Shown: positions 1 through 8,966, counted from the first letter of the stretch. The stretch: 43,244 nucleotides of DNA from Treponema sp. UBA4328 (GCA_002394465.1 DGTU01000140.1:1-43244), one strand, 5' to 3'. Notes: generated from the letters alone by a model not told the origin. A program made the numbers and translations.

Positions 1-1496
1 AGCGCCGTGAATTTGATGAAAACGGTCGTGGTGACTTCAATGTAACGATGAAAAACATTTCAAAGTATTTTGAAGAACATAACATCGACCTTTCAAAATT
101 CCCTAAGGTTGAATACGATAATCCGCTCGCTGAGCGCGGTACACTTTATTCAATTCCGGGCGGACTTATGCGCACTGCAGGCCGTTTTGTTCCTGGAATC
201 GAATCCCACACACGCAAAATCGAAGGCAATCCGACAATTTTTGAATATCTTTCTCACCTTGATAAAGGAATGGCAAAGGGCATTCAGCCGTGTTACAAGC
301 TCGTTGACTGCCTTAACTGCGAAAAAGGCTGTAACCGTGGTTCAGGTACAGTTGATCACAAAATGTCCATCGATGAAATCGAAGGCCTCGTAGAACGCCG
401 TGCCGCAGAGCGCAGGAAGAAGTGGGATACCGTTGACGGAAATACAAAAAAGAAGGCCCTCAAAAAGCTTTCAAAGACTGTCGATGAATTCTGGCAGCCA
501 AAGATTTACGAAAGACAGTACACGGACAGAAGCGCCGTCCTCAGGTCAACAATTAAAACTCCTGATGCAGCCCAGCTCAAAGAAATCCTTGCCACAATGG
601 GAAAATACGAAAAGAGCGATATGTATGACTGTGGTGCCTGCGGTTACGTTTCATGCGAACAGATGGCAGTTGCAATCTTCAACGGCCTCAACAAGCCACA
701 GAACTGTCATCACTACGTACTCAAAAAGGCAAATGAAGACCATACTGAAAAACTCGTAGCTGCCATTAGGGAAATTACGCAGGAAAGCCTTACACTCCTC
801 AACGGAACAAAAGGCAACGTAAATTCGCTCAATGAAGTTACGGGCGTAATGGCGCAGAACATGGAAACTTCATCTTCTGCAATAGAGGAAATGGTTGGAA
901 ACATTTCTTCGATAAATGGTATCATCGAAAAGAACTTTGAAATCGTAAACGAACTTGAATCTGCAACCAACGTCGGACGTGCAAATCTTTCTGAAGTAAC
1001 GAATCTTGTCGGTGACATTGAAAAAGAATCACAGAACCTCGTTGAAATGAGCCACGTAATTGCACAGATTTCAAGCCAGACAAACATGCTGGCCATGAAC
1101 GCTGCAATTGAAGCTGCTCATGCCGGAGAATTCGGTGCCGGATTCAGTGTCGTTGCCGATGAAATCCGTAAGCTTGCAGAAGATTCCGGAAGCCAGGCTA
1201 AGCAGATCGGTGAAGTCCTCAAAAAGATCAAGCAGATGGTTGATACGACCTACAACAAGGCCGGAACCGTACAGTCGGAATTTGATTCCGTTGTATCGCT
1301 TTCAGGCAGGGTTAAGAACCAGGAGCTTGAAGTCAAGAATGCAATGGAAGAACAGAGCGAAGGCAATAAAATGCTCCTCAACAACCTTGCACAGATGAAG
1401 GAAGGAACAAAGGCTGTTGAAAGCGCCGCTGCTCGCCTGACTGACGATACAAATACTGTTATCAGTGCAATTACAAATCTGGGACAGAAACAGTAG
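1..1496 (+). CDS. [FeFe]-hydrogenase-like sensor fused to chemoreceptor signalling domain (5' end outside window)
   Basis: The reading frame is open from base 3 through the ATG at 48, so the gene begins upstream and only its C-terminal ~497 codons are visible. Counting from the ATG at 48, residues 82-99 hold the third H-cluster motif of [FeFe] hydrogenases (C-x3-C with C91 and C95, then GxG), in the VDxLxC form of sensory hydrogenases. Residues 192-221 form a [4Fe-4S] domain with C195, C198, C203 and C220. From about 240 to the end is a methyl-accepting chemotaxis signalling coiled coil, with the conserved hairpin tip (QTNMLAMNAAIEAAHAG) near 345-370. No membrane segment is visible, so it is probably a cytoplasmic receptor that passes a hydrogen or redox signal to CheA/CheW. 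The sensing role is inference; the domain order is seen. Its stop lies 3 bp from the convergent phosphohexomutase. Confidence 0.88.
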   Translation, partial: RREFDENGRGDFNVTMKNISKYFEEHNIDLSKFPKVEYDNPLAERGTLYSIPGGLMRTAGRFVPGIESHTRKIEGNPTIFEYLSHLDKGMAKGIQPCYKLVDCLNCEKGCNRGSGTVDHKMSIDEIEGLVERRAAERRKKWDTVDGNTKKKALKKLSKTVDEFWQPKIYERQYTDRSAVLRSTIKTPDAAQLKEILATMGKYEKSDMYDCGACGYVSCEQMAVAIFNGLNKPQNCHHYVLKKANEDHTEKLVAAIREITQESLTLLNGTKGNVNSLNEVTGVMAQNMETSSSAIEEMVGNISSINGIIEKNFEIVNELESATNVGRANLSEVTNLVGDIEKESQNLVEMSHVIAQISSQTNMLAMNAAIEAAHAGEFGAGFSVVADEIRKLAEDSGSQAKQIGEVLKKIKQMVDTTYNKAGTVQSEFDSVVSLSGRVKNQELEVKNAMEEQSEGNKMLLNNLAQMKEGTKAVESAAARLTDDTNTVISAITNLGQKQ

Positions 1497-1499
1497 TTT

Positions 1500-3020
1500 T
1501 TATTTCAGGCAGCTTATATCGAGGACTGGGGAAGGACTTACAAGGCTTTTTACTATTTCCGTAAGTTTTCTGCAGTCCCCCGCTCTTTCCCCTTCAACGT
1601 TTACAGGCATAACCGGATCGTGCAGGCTCATCCTGAACAGAATCCAGCCCCTTAAATCTTCATTTTTGAAAGAAATCCTTACGCCTTCGTAAGTTACGGG
1701 AAGAATATATCCCTTTTCTGCGGCAGTTTTACGGATACTTTTCAGTATTTCTTTTCCTGCTGAGGCAAAATCTTCTGCGGTAATTTTAAGGCGGAATTCT
1801 TTTTCTTCTCCGAGAAGTCCTTTTTTAAACCCTGCAATATATGATTCGAGCTTTTTACCGGACTGCTCTGCCTTAGACAGGGCGATTATGAGTTTGACGG
1901 CAAGATATGCGCCGTCATCAAGATAATAGTTTTCCTTCAGGGCGCCGTGACCGCTTGTTTCCATTGCAAGCGGGCAGTTAATTCCCTGCTCATTCAGTTC
2001 TTTCTGCTTATTTATGACGTTTTTATAGCCGCGGACGAACCTGAGGTGCTTAAGTCCAAGGTGATTTTCAAGAAAATCCGTAAGCCTGTCGCTCGTAACG
2101 CTGTCAGTAACAATTGTTGATCCTGGATTTTCCTCTGCAAGGATGCTGCTTATAAGGGCAATAATGGCGTCGCGGTTTACTTCTTCACCATTGGAAAAGA
2201 CTGCACTCATGCGGTCAACGTCAGTATCAAAGATAAGGCCAAGGTCTGCTCCAGAATTAATAACTGCGTCCCTGATTGATTTTATTGCAGCCGGATTTTC
2301 CGGATTGGGTATGTGATTCGGAAACATTCCGTCAGGTTCGAGAAAGCAGCTTCCTGACGTGTCGGCACCAAGAGGAACAAGAATTTTTTCCGCAAAAAAA
2401 CCGCCTGCCCCGTTTCCGCAGTCTACGGCAATCTTAAGGTTTTTAAGGGGTTTTTCGGATTCGTTTTTTCCAAGTCCGTCACAGATTTTTTGTTTCAGGA
2501 ACGTAGCATAAAGGGAAACAAGATCGAATTTTTCAAAGTCAGTTTTTTCCTGACAGATCAGGTTTTCTTCGTTCTCTGTTATATCAAGGATTATTGTTAT
2601 GTCTTCATGATCAAGTCCGCCGTCATGGTCAAAGAATTTAATTCCGTTGCGGTTAAACGGCAGGTGGCTTGCAGTAATCATTACGCTTCCGTCAAAAAAA
2701 GTTTCACAGAAGACACATGACATGAACATTGCCGGAGTCGTTGCCATTCCGCAGTCAATTACTTTTGCACCGGCCTGAGACATACCGGCTGCAGCAGCGT
2801 TTAAAAGCGAAGGGCCCGTGATCCTGCTGTCCCGTCCGATTCCGACGGTAAGTTCATCGGGATTTTTCTTAAGCTTGATTGAAAGCCACTGCACAAAGGC
2901 ACGGGCAATCCTGAAGGCGGTCTGAGGAGTCAGGTTAACTTTTTCACCGGGAATTCCGTCACATGCAGTTCCGCGTATGTCGCTCCCGTTCTGAAGGCTG
3001 AATAATTCACTTTTTGTCAT
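1500..3020 (-). CDS. Phosphohexomutase (phosphoglucomutase/phosphomannomutase)
   Basis: This 506-residue enzyme of the alpha-D-phosphohexomutase superfamily interconverts hexose 1- and 6-phosphates in the cytoplasm. The phosphoserine loop TASHLPFNRNG carries the catalytic serine at S118, the metal loop DTDVDR has D265, D267 and D269, and the sugar-binding loop ETSGHG lies at 354-359. The N-terminal SDIRG and GRDSR elements are also present. It starts 19 bp after glgX on the same strand, so it probably converts glucose 1-phosphate from glycogen breakdown into glucose 6-phosphate. No strong Shine-Dalgarno is visible before its ATG, which suggests coupling to glgX. Glucose versus mannose specificity cannot be read from these motifs. 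Confidence 0.9.
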   Translation of the reverse strand: MTKSELFSLQNGSDIRGTACDGIPGEKVNLTPQTAFRIARAFVQWLSIKLKKNPDELTVGIGRDSRITGPSLLNAAAAGMSQAGAKVIDCGMATTPAMFMSCVFCETFFDGSVMITASHLPFNRNGIKFFDHDGGLDHEDITIILDITENEENLICQEKTDFEKFDLVSLYATFLKQKICDGLGKNESEKPLKNLKIAVDCGNGAGGFFAEKILVPLGADTSGSCFLEPDGMFPNHIPNPENPAAIKSIRDAVINSGADLGLIFDTDVDRMSAVFSNGEEVNRDAIIALISSILAEENPGSTIVTDSVTSDRLTDFLENHLGLKHLRFVRGYKNVINKQKELNEQGINCPLAMETSGHGALKENYYLDDGAYLAVKLIIALSKAEQSGKKLESYIAGFKKGLLGEEKEFRLKITAEDFASAGKEILKSIRKTAAEKGYILPVTYEGVRISFKNEDLRGWILFRMSLHDPVMPVNVEGERAGDCRKLTEIVKSLVSPSPVLDISCLK

Positions 3021-3039
3021 GGCTGGTTTCTGCTCAAAT

Positions 3040-5139
3040 TTATCTGCTCATAAGTACTACGGTGCTGTTTGCTACAAGTACATATTTATCCTGGGAATTC
3101 AATGTTTCTTCATTGCCCGGCGTCAGGATGCAGGTTTCATCATCAATTGAAGTATCTGCGACCCTGTACCATTTTGTTCCAATTGTTGGAATCGGCAGTG
3201 TCAGGGTTTTGTCGTGAATGTCCGTATTAAATGCAATGTAAAAATCATTGTCTTCTTCAAGGGATTCATTTCCTGCTCCGCCTCCGAGCCTGAATGCAAG
3301 GAAACGGTTCAGTTTTGTCCAGTCCGGGCTGAGTCCGTCGAAATTAAACCAGGTAATGTCTGCAGGTGAAATATCGGTTTTTTCTCCGGTGAAGAAATTC
3401 GTTCTGTTGAAAACCCGGTGATTTTTGCGCAGGGCAATGAGGTTTTTAACGAAACTGTACAAATCCTTGTGTTTTTTAACGTCGTTCCAGTCAAAATGCG
3501 TAATTTCATTGTCCTGACAGTAAGGATTATTGTTTCCGAACTGTGTCCGCTGAACTTCATCGCCTGCAACCATCATCGGCGTTCCCTGACTCAGCAGGAG
3601 GGCAACAAAGAAATTCTTTATCTGTTTGCGGCGCATTTTTTCGATTTTAGGATTCAGGCTTGGTCCTTCAAATCCGTAGTTGTAGCTCAGGTTATTGTCG
3701 GTACCGTCGCGGTTGTCTTCACCGTTCTGTTCGTTATGCTTTGAGTTGTAGGTTACAAGGTCATTCAGCGTGAATCCGTCGTGGCTGACAATATAGTTAA
3801 TTGAATTGAAAGGTTTTCTGCCGCTTGCGGAATAAAGGTCACTTGAACCGCTTATCCTTGTGGCGGCCTCTGTACTTAAATTTTCATCTCCGCGGATGAA
3901 CCGCCTTATTCCGTCCCTGAATTTGTCATTCCATTCGCACCATCTTCCGCCCGGAAAATTTCCGACCTGATATGCTCCGCCGCAGTCCCAAGGTTCTGCA
4001 ATAATCTTTATGTTCCTCAGGACAGGATCTTCACTGATTCTGCGGGTCAGATACGGTTCACCCATAATGAATCCATGTTCATCACGGCATAATACTGCTG
4101 CAAGGTCAAAACGGAAGCCGTCAACATGCATTTCGCTGACCCAGTAGCGCAGACAGTCCATTATAAAATCTGCAACAACCGGATGATTACAGTTTACGGT
4201 ATTCCCGCAGCCCGAGAAATTTACATAGTATTCTTTGTGCTCATGAACGAGCTGATAATAAACAGTATTGTCCAGGCCGCGGAAATTCAGCGTGACGCCG
4301 TGTTCATTTCCTTCAGCCGTATGATTAAAAACAACATCAAGGATTACTTCTATTCCAGCCTTGTGAAAAGCCTTTACCATATCCTTGAATTCATTTACGC
4401 AGTCACCAGGCTGCTTACTGTACGAATAGGACGCCTTTGGAGCGAAAAATCCCAGTGTGCTGTATCCCCAGTAATTTATCATCCGCTTTCCGGTTTTCGG
4501 ATTTACGTTTGTGTTTTCGTATTCATCAAATTCCTGAACGGGAAGAAGTTCTACTGCCGTAATTCCAAGTTCTTTCAGATATGGAATTTTTTCTATCATT
4601 CCGCGGTATGTTCCCGGATATTTAGACCCTGATGTCGGAGAAGCAGTAAAGCCCTTGAGGTGAACTTCATAGATAATCGAATTGTTAAGGGGTATTCCGA
4701 GCGGTTTGTCACCGTTCCATTCATAGCCCTGGCTGTCAACGACTACGCATTTAGGCATTTTTTCAAGAGGACAGATTTTCCCCGGAAGCATGTTTTTAAA
4801 AACTGAACCGTCAGTAAATGCGCGTGCCCTCGGATCAAACAGGAATTTTGTTTTGTCAAACCGGAATCCTTTTTCTTCGTCATAAGGACCGTCTGCCCTG
4901 TAAAGGTAAAGGCATCCCGGCTTGAGTCCTGCTACAAACACATGCCAGATATCGCCTGTTTTATTAATCTGGGGGTTAAGCTCGACTGTTTTCCACGGCA
5001 TTGAGTCATCTGGATTATTAAAAAGCTCGAGAAAAACTGCTGATGCATGACGGCTGAATAAGCAGAAATTTACGCCGCCGTCAGTATAAACGGCACCCTG
5101 ATCCAGAGGTTTGCCTGGTAAAATGCGAACAGTGTCCAT
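3040..5139 (-). CDS. glgX: Glycogen debranching enzyme, isoamylase/GlgX type
   Basis: A GH13 enzyme that cleaves alpha-1,6 branches of glycogen-like glucans. Numbered from the ATG at 5139 (699 residues), an N-terminal CBM48-like beta domain (about 1-140) precedes the barrel. GH13 region I is LDVVFNH near 267-273. Region II (DGFRFDLA) holds the nucleophile D345. Region III (IIAEPWD) holds the acid/base E382. Region IV (VSHDGFTL) holds D454. The HNEQNGEDNRDGTDNN loop is typical of GlgX and isoamylases. An earlier in-frame ATG at 5190 would add 17 residues unlike the family. I prefer 5139 because family homology begins just after it and a TAAAAT box lies exactly 7 nt upstream, as at other starts here. 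It pairs with the downstream phosphohexomutase for glycogen use. Confidence 0.9.
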   Translation of the reverse strand: MDTVRILPGKPLDQGAVYTDGGVNFCLFSRHASAVFLELFNNPDDSMPWKTVELNPQINKTGDIWHVFVAGLKPGCLYLYRADGPYDEEKGFRFDKTKFLFDPRARAFTDGSVFKNMLPGKICPLEKMPKCVVVDSQGYEWNGDKPLGIPLNNSIIYEVHLKGFTASPTSGSKYPGTYRGMIEKIPYLKELGITAVELLPVQEFDEYENTNVNPKTGKRMINYWGYSTLGFFAPKASYSYSKQPGDCVNEFKDMVKAFHKAGIEVILDVVFNHTAEGNEHGVTLNFRGLDNTVYYQLVHEHKEYYVNFSGCGNTVNCNHPVVADFIMDCLRYWVSEMHVDGFRFDLAAVLCRDEHGFIMGEPYLTRRISEDPVLRNIKIIAEPWDCGGAYQVGNFPGGRWCEWNDKFRDGIRRFIRGDENLSTEAATRISGSSDLYSASGRKPFNSINYIVSHDGFTLNDLVTYNSKHNEQNGEDNRDGTDNNLSYNYGFEGPSLNPKIEKMRRKQIKNFFVALLLSQGTPMMVAGDEVQRTQFGNNNPYCQDNEITHFDWNDVKKHKDLYSFVKNLIALRKNHRVFNRTNFFTGEKTDISPADITWFNFDGLSPDWTKLNRFLAFRLGGGAGNESLEEDNDFYIAFNTDIHDKTLTLPIPTIGTKWYRVADTSIDDETCILTPGNEETLNSQDKYVLVANSTVVLMSR

Positions 5140-5152
5140 GCAATATATTTTA
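5140..5152 (-). promoter_or_regulatory. -10 box 7 nt before the glgX start (leaderless candidate)
   Basis: On the minus strand TAAAAT (5147-5152) is followed by 7 nt and the ATG at 5139, with no Shine-Dalgarno between. The -35 region is weak. The evidence is mainly the recurrence of this spacing at nine other starts in the window. Confidence 0.45.
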
Positions 5153-5211
5153 TCATATTTGTCAGGAAATTTCATTATTTGAAGGTCCATATTCCTGTCT
5201 GTAATAAAAAA

Positions 5212-5245
5212 TTGAAAGTTTAAAAAACGGGATTATAATTAAAAC
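5212..5245 (+). promoter_or_regulatory. Promoter abutting the methyltransferase start (leaderless candidate)
   Basis: TTGAAA (5212-5217), a 16-bp spacer, TATAAT (5234-5239), then 6 nt to the ATG at 5246. Transcription would be expected to start at or within a base or two of the ATG, and no Shine-Dalgarno is present. Confidence 0.65.
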
Positions 5246-5974
5246 ATGGAATTATTACAAAATGTTGCTGAGTATTATGAGGAACTTTTCCCCATAACTG
5301 CTGACCAGAAAAACTTTTTCGAGGCAGAACTGAAGAATTATCAGAATCCGGTAAAATTTCTGCGCATCTACTGCGGAACCGGAAGCCTTGAACATACTCT
5401 CTCAAAAGAAGGACATGACGTTACCGGAATCGAAATTTGTCCGGAACTCATTCAGAGCGCAACCCGCAAAAGACGCAGCCAGATTATGTTCCTGCGTTAT
5501 TTCCAGATGAGTACGCTTGATATTGCACATTTCCTGGGCAAGGGCTTCTACAACATTATTTCCATTCTTGATAACAGGATAGCATTCCTTAAAGACAAAA
5601 TCCTCATACGCAAATTTTTCTTTGACTGCAAGCAGCTTATAACCGATAACGGCATGCTTGTAATAAAACTGTATAACTATGATAAATTCTCTCAGGCTGA
5701 AACCGAACTTCCGGATAAAAAAAGCATAAGGGCAACCCTTTTCAGCAAAATCTATTCTGATGACGAAGGTCACAAGTATATGGAGCAGGTGCTTGAAACG
5801 GGCAACGGCAGGCTTACAAATGTAACGGAAGATGCAGAAATATATCCGCTGACCTGCAGCGAAATCCGGCAGATTTCCAACGAGGCAGGATTCTCTAAAT
5901 GTGAATTTTACTCGGATTTCAACATGCAGCCGGTTACTCCCGACAGCGACGAAATTCTGGCAGTTATCAGTTAA
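5246..5974 (+). CDS. Class I SAM-dependent methyltransferase
   Basis: A 242-residue cytoplasmic methyltransferase of unknown substrate. The SAM-binding motif I is degenerate but clear (LRIYCGTGSLEHTLSKEGHD, about residues 35-54), followed by the acidic motif II residue in VTGIEICPELI. Motif IV is the hydrophobic strand with FYNIISILDN. The C-terminal half resembles class I enzymes that methylate small molecules or polyketide-like substrates, but nothing identifies the target. The start is the ATG at 5246, directly behind a strong promoter. Its last 8 bp overlap the end of the convergent ricT gene. Confidence 0.75.
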   Translation: MELLQNVAEYYEELFPITADQKNFFEAELKNYQNPVKFLRIYCGTGSLEHTLSKEGHDVTGIEICPELIQSATRKRRSQIMFLRYFQMSTLDIAHFLGKGFYNIISILDNRIAFLKDKILIRKFFFDCKQLITDNGMLVIKLYNYDKFSQAETELPDKKSIRATLFSKIYSDDEGHKYMEQVLETGNGRLTNVTEDAEIYPLTCSEIRQISNEAGFSKCEFYSDFNMQPVTPDSDEILAVIS

Positions 5975-6899
5975 TCCGCCAGCGGCCTTTTTCCCGGATG
6001 AATCTTTTTGCCGGAATTTCAAGAAGGCGTCCGTCTTCACCGCTGAGTTTAATCATGCTGCGGATAGGATTTACGTCAGAAATCTTAAAATCCGTTCCGT
6101 CATAGAAAACGTGAATTCCTTCCTGAGGCAGGTTCTTGCGGGCTTCAGAATACCATTTACTTTCATAGCTCAGGCAGCATAAAAGCCTTCCGCACTGACC
6201 TGAAATCTTCATTGAATTAAGTGAAAGATTCTGTTCTTTTGCCATTTTTATTGAAACAGGAGGCAGCCTGTCACTTACACATGAACAGCAGTAAGGCCTT
6301 CCGCAGACGCCGAGACCACCGATAATCCTGCTTTCATCACGTACGCCGATCTGACGAAGTTCAATGCGCATTTTGAATATGCTGACAAGGTCTTTTACGA
6401 GTTCCCTGAAGTCTACGCGGTTCTCGCTTGAAAAGAAGAAAAGGGCTTTCGGTTCTTCGAGAAGGAAATGTACGGCAACAAGTTTCATGTCCAGTTTGTG
6501 AAGGGCAACCTTTTCCTTAAATACCGGGAACGCATCTTCCTCTTTTTTCTTGTTTTCGGCAAATCTTTCTATGTCTTCTTCGTTTGCCTTGCGTTCAATC
6601 GTAATTATATCAGACTGCTTGATTCCTACCGGATGTTCTGTTTTTCCGAGGATTTTAGCGAGGTCCTTGCCATAGCGTGTCGGAACGATGACATAATCTT
6701 CGTCCGTTAATTCCTTATTCTTAAAATTCTTTGGAACGGTACAGAAAATGCCTTCCCTGGAATATTCCAGAGCAGCTTTATACAGAATGTCAGGATAAAC
6801 GAAAGACTCACCGCCTTCGTCCTGAGAATATTCATCGTCTTCGAGATCTTCTATATTTTCTTCTTCGCGGTCTATATCCTGCTCAAAAATATCACTCAT
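5967..6899 (-). CDS. ricT: PSP1/RicT (YaaT) family protein
   Basis: A 310-residue PSP1-domain protein. The first ~35 residues are acidic and probably flexible. The PSP1 C-terminal region (about 120-250) contains the family's cysteine cluster: C199, C204, C205, C207, C236, C241 and C242, in RIIGGLGVCGRPYCCSC and SGQCGRLLCCLSYE. In Bacillus, RicT (YaaT) acts with RicA and RicF in an iron-sulphur complex that affects RNase Y-dependent mRNA maturation; that role here is inference. It has a good Shine-Dalgarno (AAGGA, 8 nt before ATG). It is the last gene of the M23 - bactofilin - YaaR - RicT operon, and yaaR and ricT also lie close together in Bacillus. No RicA or RicF is in the window. Confidence 0.9.
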   Translation of the reverse strand: MSDIFEQDIDREEENIEDLEDDEYSQDEGGESFVYPDILYKAALEYSREGIFCTVPKNFKNKELTDEDYVIVPTRYGKDLAKILGKTEHPVGIKQSDIITIERKANEEDIERFAENKKKEEDAFPVFKEKVALHKLDMKLVAVHFLLEEPKALFFFSSENRVDFRELVKDLVSIFKMRIELRQIGVRDESRIIGGLGVCGRPYCCSCVSDRLPPVSIKMAKEQNLSLNSMKISGQCGRLLCCLSYESKWYSEARKNLPQEGIHVFYDGTDFKISDVNPIRSMIKLSGEDGRLLEIPAKRFIREKGRWRIN

Positions 6900-6934
6900 T
6901 TATAATTCCTTATCTTTTGATTTCATTTTAACTT

Positions 6935-7480
6935 TTAAGCGGCAATCAAGTCTATAATCATCCCGTTCAGTTCTTCAACTCTGGCCAGAATATCAAGGTT
7001 TTTTGACTGCGTATAAAGCACATCCCGTGCAAGCTGATTGAGTTTCTGGTCGATTATCTGGATCTGTATCCTCGGATCAAGGGGACGTCCCTTTCGTGTC
7101 CTTCCGAAACGCTTCTGTGATACTACTTCAAAATTATTCTTTACGATGTATTTAATGAAGCTGCTTACGTTCCTGCGGTATTTTTCCATGTTTTCAGGAC
7201 TCTGGTCCCTTTTGAGTTCATCTCCGGAAGATTCTACGGCATCCTTGAGGAATACGACGGCATCTTCCTGTGACATTTCAAGGATTTCAAGAGGCAGACG
7301 CTCGCTTATAAACTGCTGTTCCTGCTGTTTTTTTTCAAACTCTGTTGCAAATCTGGATTTTTTTGCGGATGCGGCTTTTTCGTTTTTTCTGGCGGTCTGA
7401 TCCTGTGCAGCTTTGTTAGCTGCTGACTGGGCGGCGGCAAAATATAATGACTGTCCGTTTATTCCCTCAATCAGTGCCAT
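6935..7480 (-). CDS. yaaR: YaaR family protein (DUF327)
   Basis: A 181-residue, mostly helical cytoplasmic protein. The N-terminal ~50 residues are rich in A, K and Q. The conserved DUF327 core (about 60-181) includes SSFIKYIVKNNFEV, then RKGRPLDPRIQIQIIDQKL, and ends in a helix like those of other YaaR proteins. The family has no firm biochemical role. Its start overlaps the bactofilin stop (TAATG), so translation is coupled. The order yaaR then ricT is kept from Firmicutes, which hints at a functional link. The call is from family resemblance read by eye. Confidence 0.85.
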   Translation of the reverse strand: MALIEGINGQSLYFAAAQSAANKAAQDQTARKNEKAASAKKSRFATEFEKKQQEQQFISERLPLEILEMSQEDAVVFLKDAVESSGDELKRDQSPENMEKYRRNVSSFIKYIVKNNFEVVSQKRFGRTRKGRPLDPRIQIQIIDQKLNQLARDVLYTQSKNLDILARVEELNGMIIDLIAA

Positions 7481-7887
7481 TAAATCGCCTTGCTTTTAAT
7501 TGAACGTTCAATAAGGAAATCCTGAAGTGATTTTTCGTAGGTTTCCTCATCACTGAGCGAAATGCAGTGTCCGTTAAGGACAACATCTTCATCTATCTGA
7601 AGGCTTTTTGTAGTAACATTACCGATGATTGCGCAGGTTGAAAGGAGGTGAATTCCTTTTGGTGCAGTTACGTCGCCGATGACGATTCCTCCGACAATTG
7701 CGGAAGCTGCCTTTATGTTTCCCCTTATGCGTGCCTTGTCGCCGATTATTATGTTGCTTGTAGTTTCAATGTCACCGTTTACATCGCCGTCAACACGTAT
7801 TACGCCGTTTATACGGATATCACCCGCAACGGCAGAGCCTGCACCGATAATAGTGTTGATTGTTACGTCTTCTATTGCAAATGCCAT
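7480..7887 (-). CDS. Bactofilin, polymer-forming cytoskeletal protein
   Basis: This 135-residue protein is a run of short beta-strands with the IxxxxxIxGxIxxxGxIxVdGxVxG periodicity of the bactofilin right-handed beta-helix (about residues 10-115), with short polar tails. Such proteins polymerise without nucleotide and position cell-wall enzymes. It begins 1 nt after the stop of the M23 peptidase gene. The bactofilin/M23 pairing is recurrent in bacteria, for example CcmA with Csd proteins in Helicobacter, where it shapes helical cells. In a spirochaete it is a good candidate for control of cell shape or the wall near the flagella. No membrane segment is seen. Confidence 0.93.
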   Translation of the reverse strand: MAFAIEDVTINTIIGAGSAVAGDIRINGVIRVDGDVNGDIETTSNIIIGDKARIRGNIKAASAIVGGIVIGDVTAPKGIHLLSTCAIIGNVTTKSLQIDEDVVLNGHCISLSDEETYEKSLQDFLIERSIKSKAI

Positions 7888-7888
7888 T

Positions 7889-8917
7889 TTATTTAGTAAG
7901 TTTTACGTTTACGTATTTTGAAGGATCTACGACGTCAGAACCGATATGGACTTCATAGTGAAGGTGCGGACCAGTTACGATACCTGTATTTCCGATGGTT
8001 CCGATAACGTCGCGCTGAGAAACATACTGACCTTTTTTAACGCGTACTGAGTTCATGTGGCAGTAACGCGTATAGATACCGTGCTTGTGCTTGATGATTA
8101 CATAGTTTCCGAAGCCCGGATCAAACGTAACTGTAACGACTTGACCGTTTGCAGTTGCAACAATAGGGTCGCCGGAACGCCATGTTGAAATATCAAGGCC
8201 CTTGTGAATGTACCACTGTCCTGTAATAGGATGCGGTGTCTGTCCGAAAGGCATTGAAATATGTCCGATTCCGCCTTTGATAGGCCAGATGTTAGGAATG
8301 TCAGCAAAGAGGGTTTCCTGGCTTTCAAGCATCTTTCCGATCTGTTCAATCGGCTGAACTACGCTTTCAAGATATGAATTGAGCTGGCGGATGTCGTTAA
8401 CTTCTTTTGTTGAGCCTGTAACGTTCTGCTGCTTGTCAAAAAGTGATGAAAGGTCTGAATCATTCATCGAAGCCTTGGCAACTGTAGAAGAAGAGTTGAT
8501 TCCAAGAATTGAAAGTGACTGTGAAAGGGATGTCTTGAATCTTTTTGCAGTCTGAAGAAGGTTATTGTTTTCGTCCCTGAGTTCATCGAGGCTCGCAAGA
8601 GTCTGTCTGTTTTCGCTCATGAGGCGGCTTATTTCTGCATTTGAACCGGCAACCTGCCTGTTGAAGTAGATGAAGGAACCGATGATTCCCGTGAGAAGGA
8701 TAATACCGAAAGCAAGTGCAAATACGTTGGTATGGAAATTGATTACCTTGCCTTTGGAATGCGGGACGACCATGATTGTAAGCTTGCCGTCGCAGATTTT
8801 TAAAAAACGCAGAAGCCCGCGGCCTGCAAATTCAAACAGCGAGCAGACAGCCTTGAACATACGGGCTATCAGAGACTTCTTTGTTCTTCTGTAGTTTCTT
8901 GATTTTGGCAAAACCAC
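7889..8917 (-). CDS. Membrane-anchored M23 (LytM-type) murein endopeptidase
   Basis: A 342-residue protein with a basic cytoplasmic N-terminus, one membrane segment (about 64-86), a coiled coil (92-135), and a C-terminal M23 domain (215-335). The zinc site is complete: H238 and D242 in HKGLD, H287 in RYCHM and H318/H320 in GPHLHYE, so it should cleave peptidoglycan cross-links in the periplasm. The frame opens with GTG at 8917. The Shine-Dalgarno AAAGGGAG lies only 2 nt from that GTG but 8 nt from the TTG at 8911, so the true start may be 8911. It is the first gene of the bactofilin operon, and its cytoplasmic N-terminus could contact the bactofilin filament (inference). Confidence 0.92.
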   Translation of the reverse strand: MVLPKSRNYRRTKKSLIARMFKAVCSLFEFAGRGLLRFLKICDGKLTIMVVPHSKGKVINFHTNVFALAFGIILLTGIIGSFIYFNRQVAGSNAEISRLMSENRQTLASLDELRDENNNLLQTAKRFKTSLSQSLSILGINSSSTVAKASMNDSDLSSLFDKQQNVTGSTKEVNDIRQLNSYLESVVQPIEQIGKMLESQETLFADIPNIWPIKGGIGHISMPFGQTPHPITGQWYIHKGLDISTWRSGDPIVATANGQVVTVTFDPGFGNYVIIKHKHGIYTRYCHMNSVRVKKGQYVSQRDVIGTIGNTGIVTGPHLHYEVHIGSDVVDPSKYVNVKLTK

Positions 8918-8936
8918 AACTCCCTTTAAGAATAAG

Positions 8937-8966
8937 ATATTACCATACTATATGTTTTTGTGTCAA
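8937..8966 (-). promoter_or_regulatory. Promoter of the M23/bactofilin operon
   Basis: Minus-strand TTGACA (8961-8966), an 18-bp spacer and TAATAT (8937-8942). This gives a short leader that contains the AAAGGGAG ribosome-binding site. Confidence 0.55.

Noticed and set aside
4126..4632. 168-codon plus-strand frame inside glgX.
   Set aside because: It lies within the catalytic barrel coding sequence of glgX and has no ribosome-binding site or family resemblance.
5402..6040. 212-codon minus-strand frame opposite the methyltransferase.
   Set aside because: The plus-strand frame has a recognisable SAM-binding motif and a strong promoter; the antisense product resembles no family.
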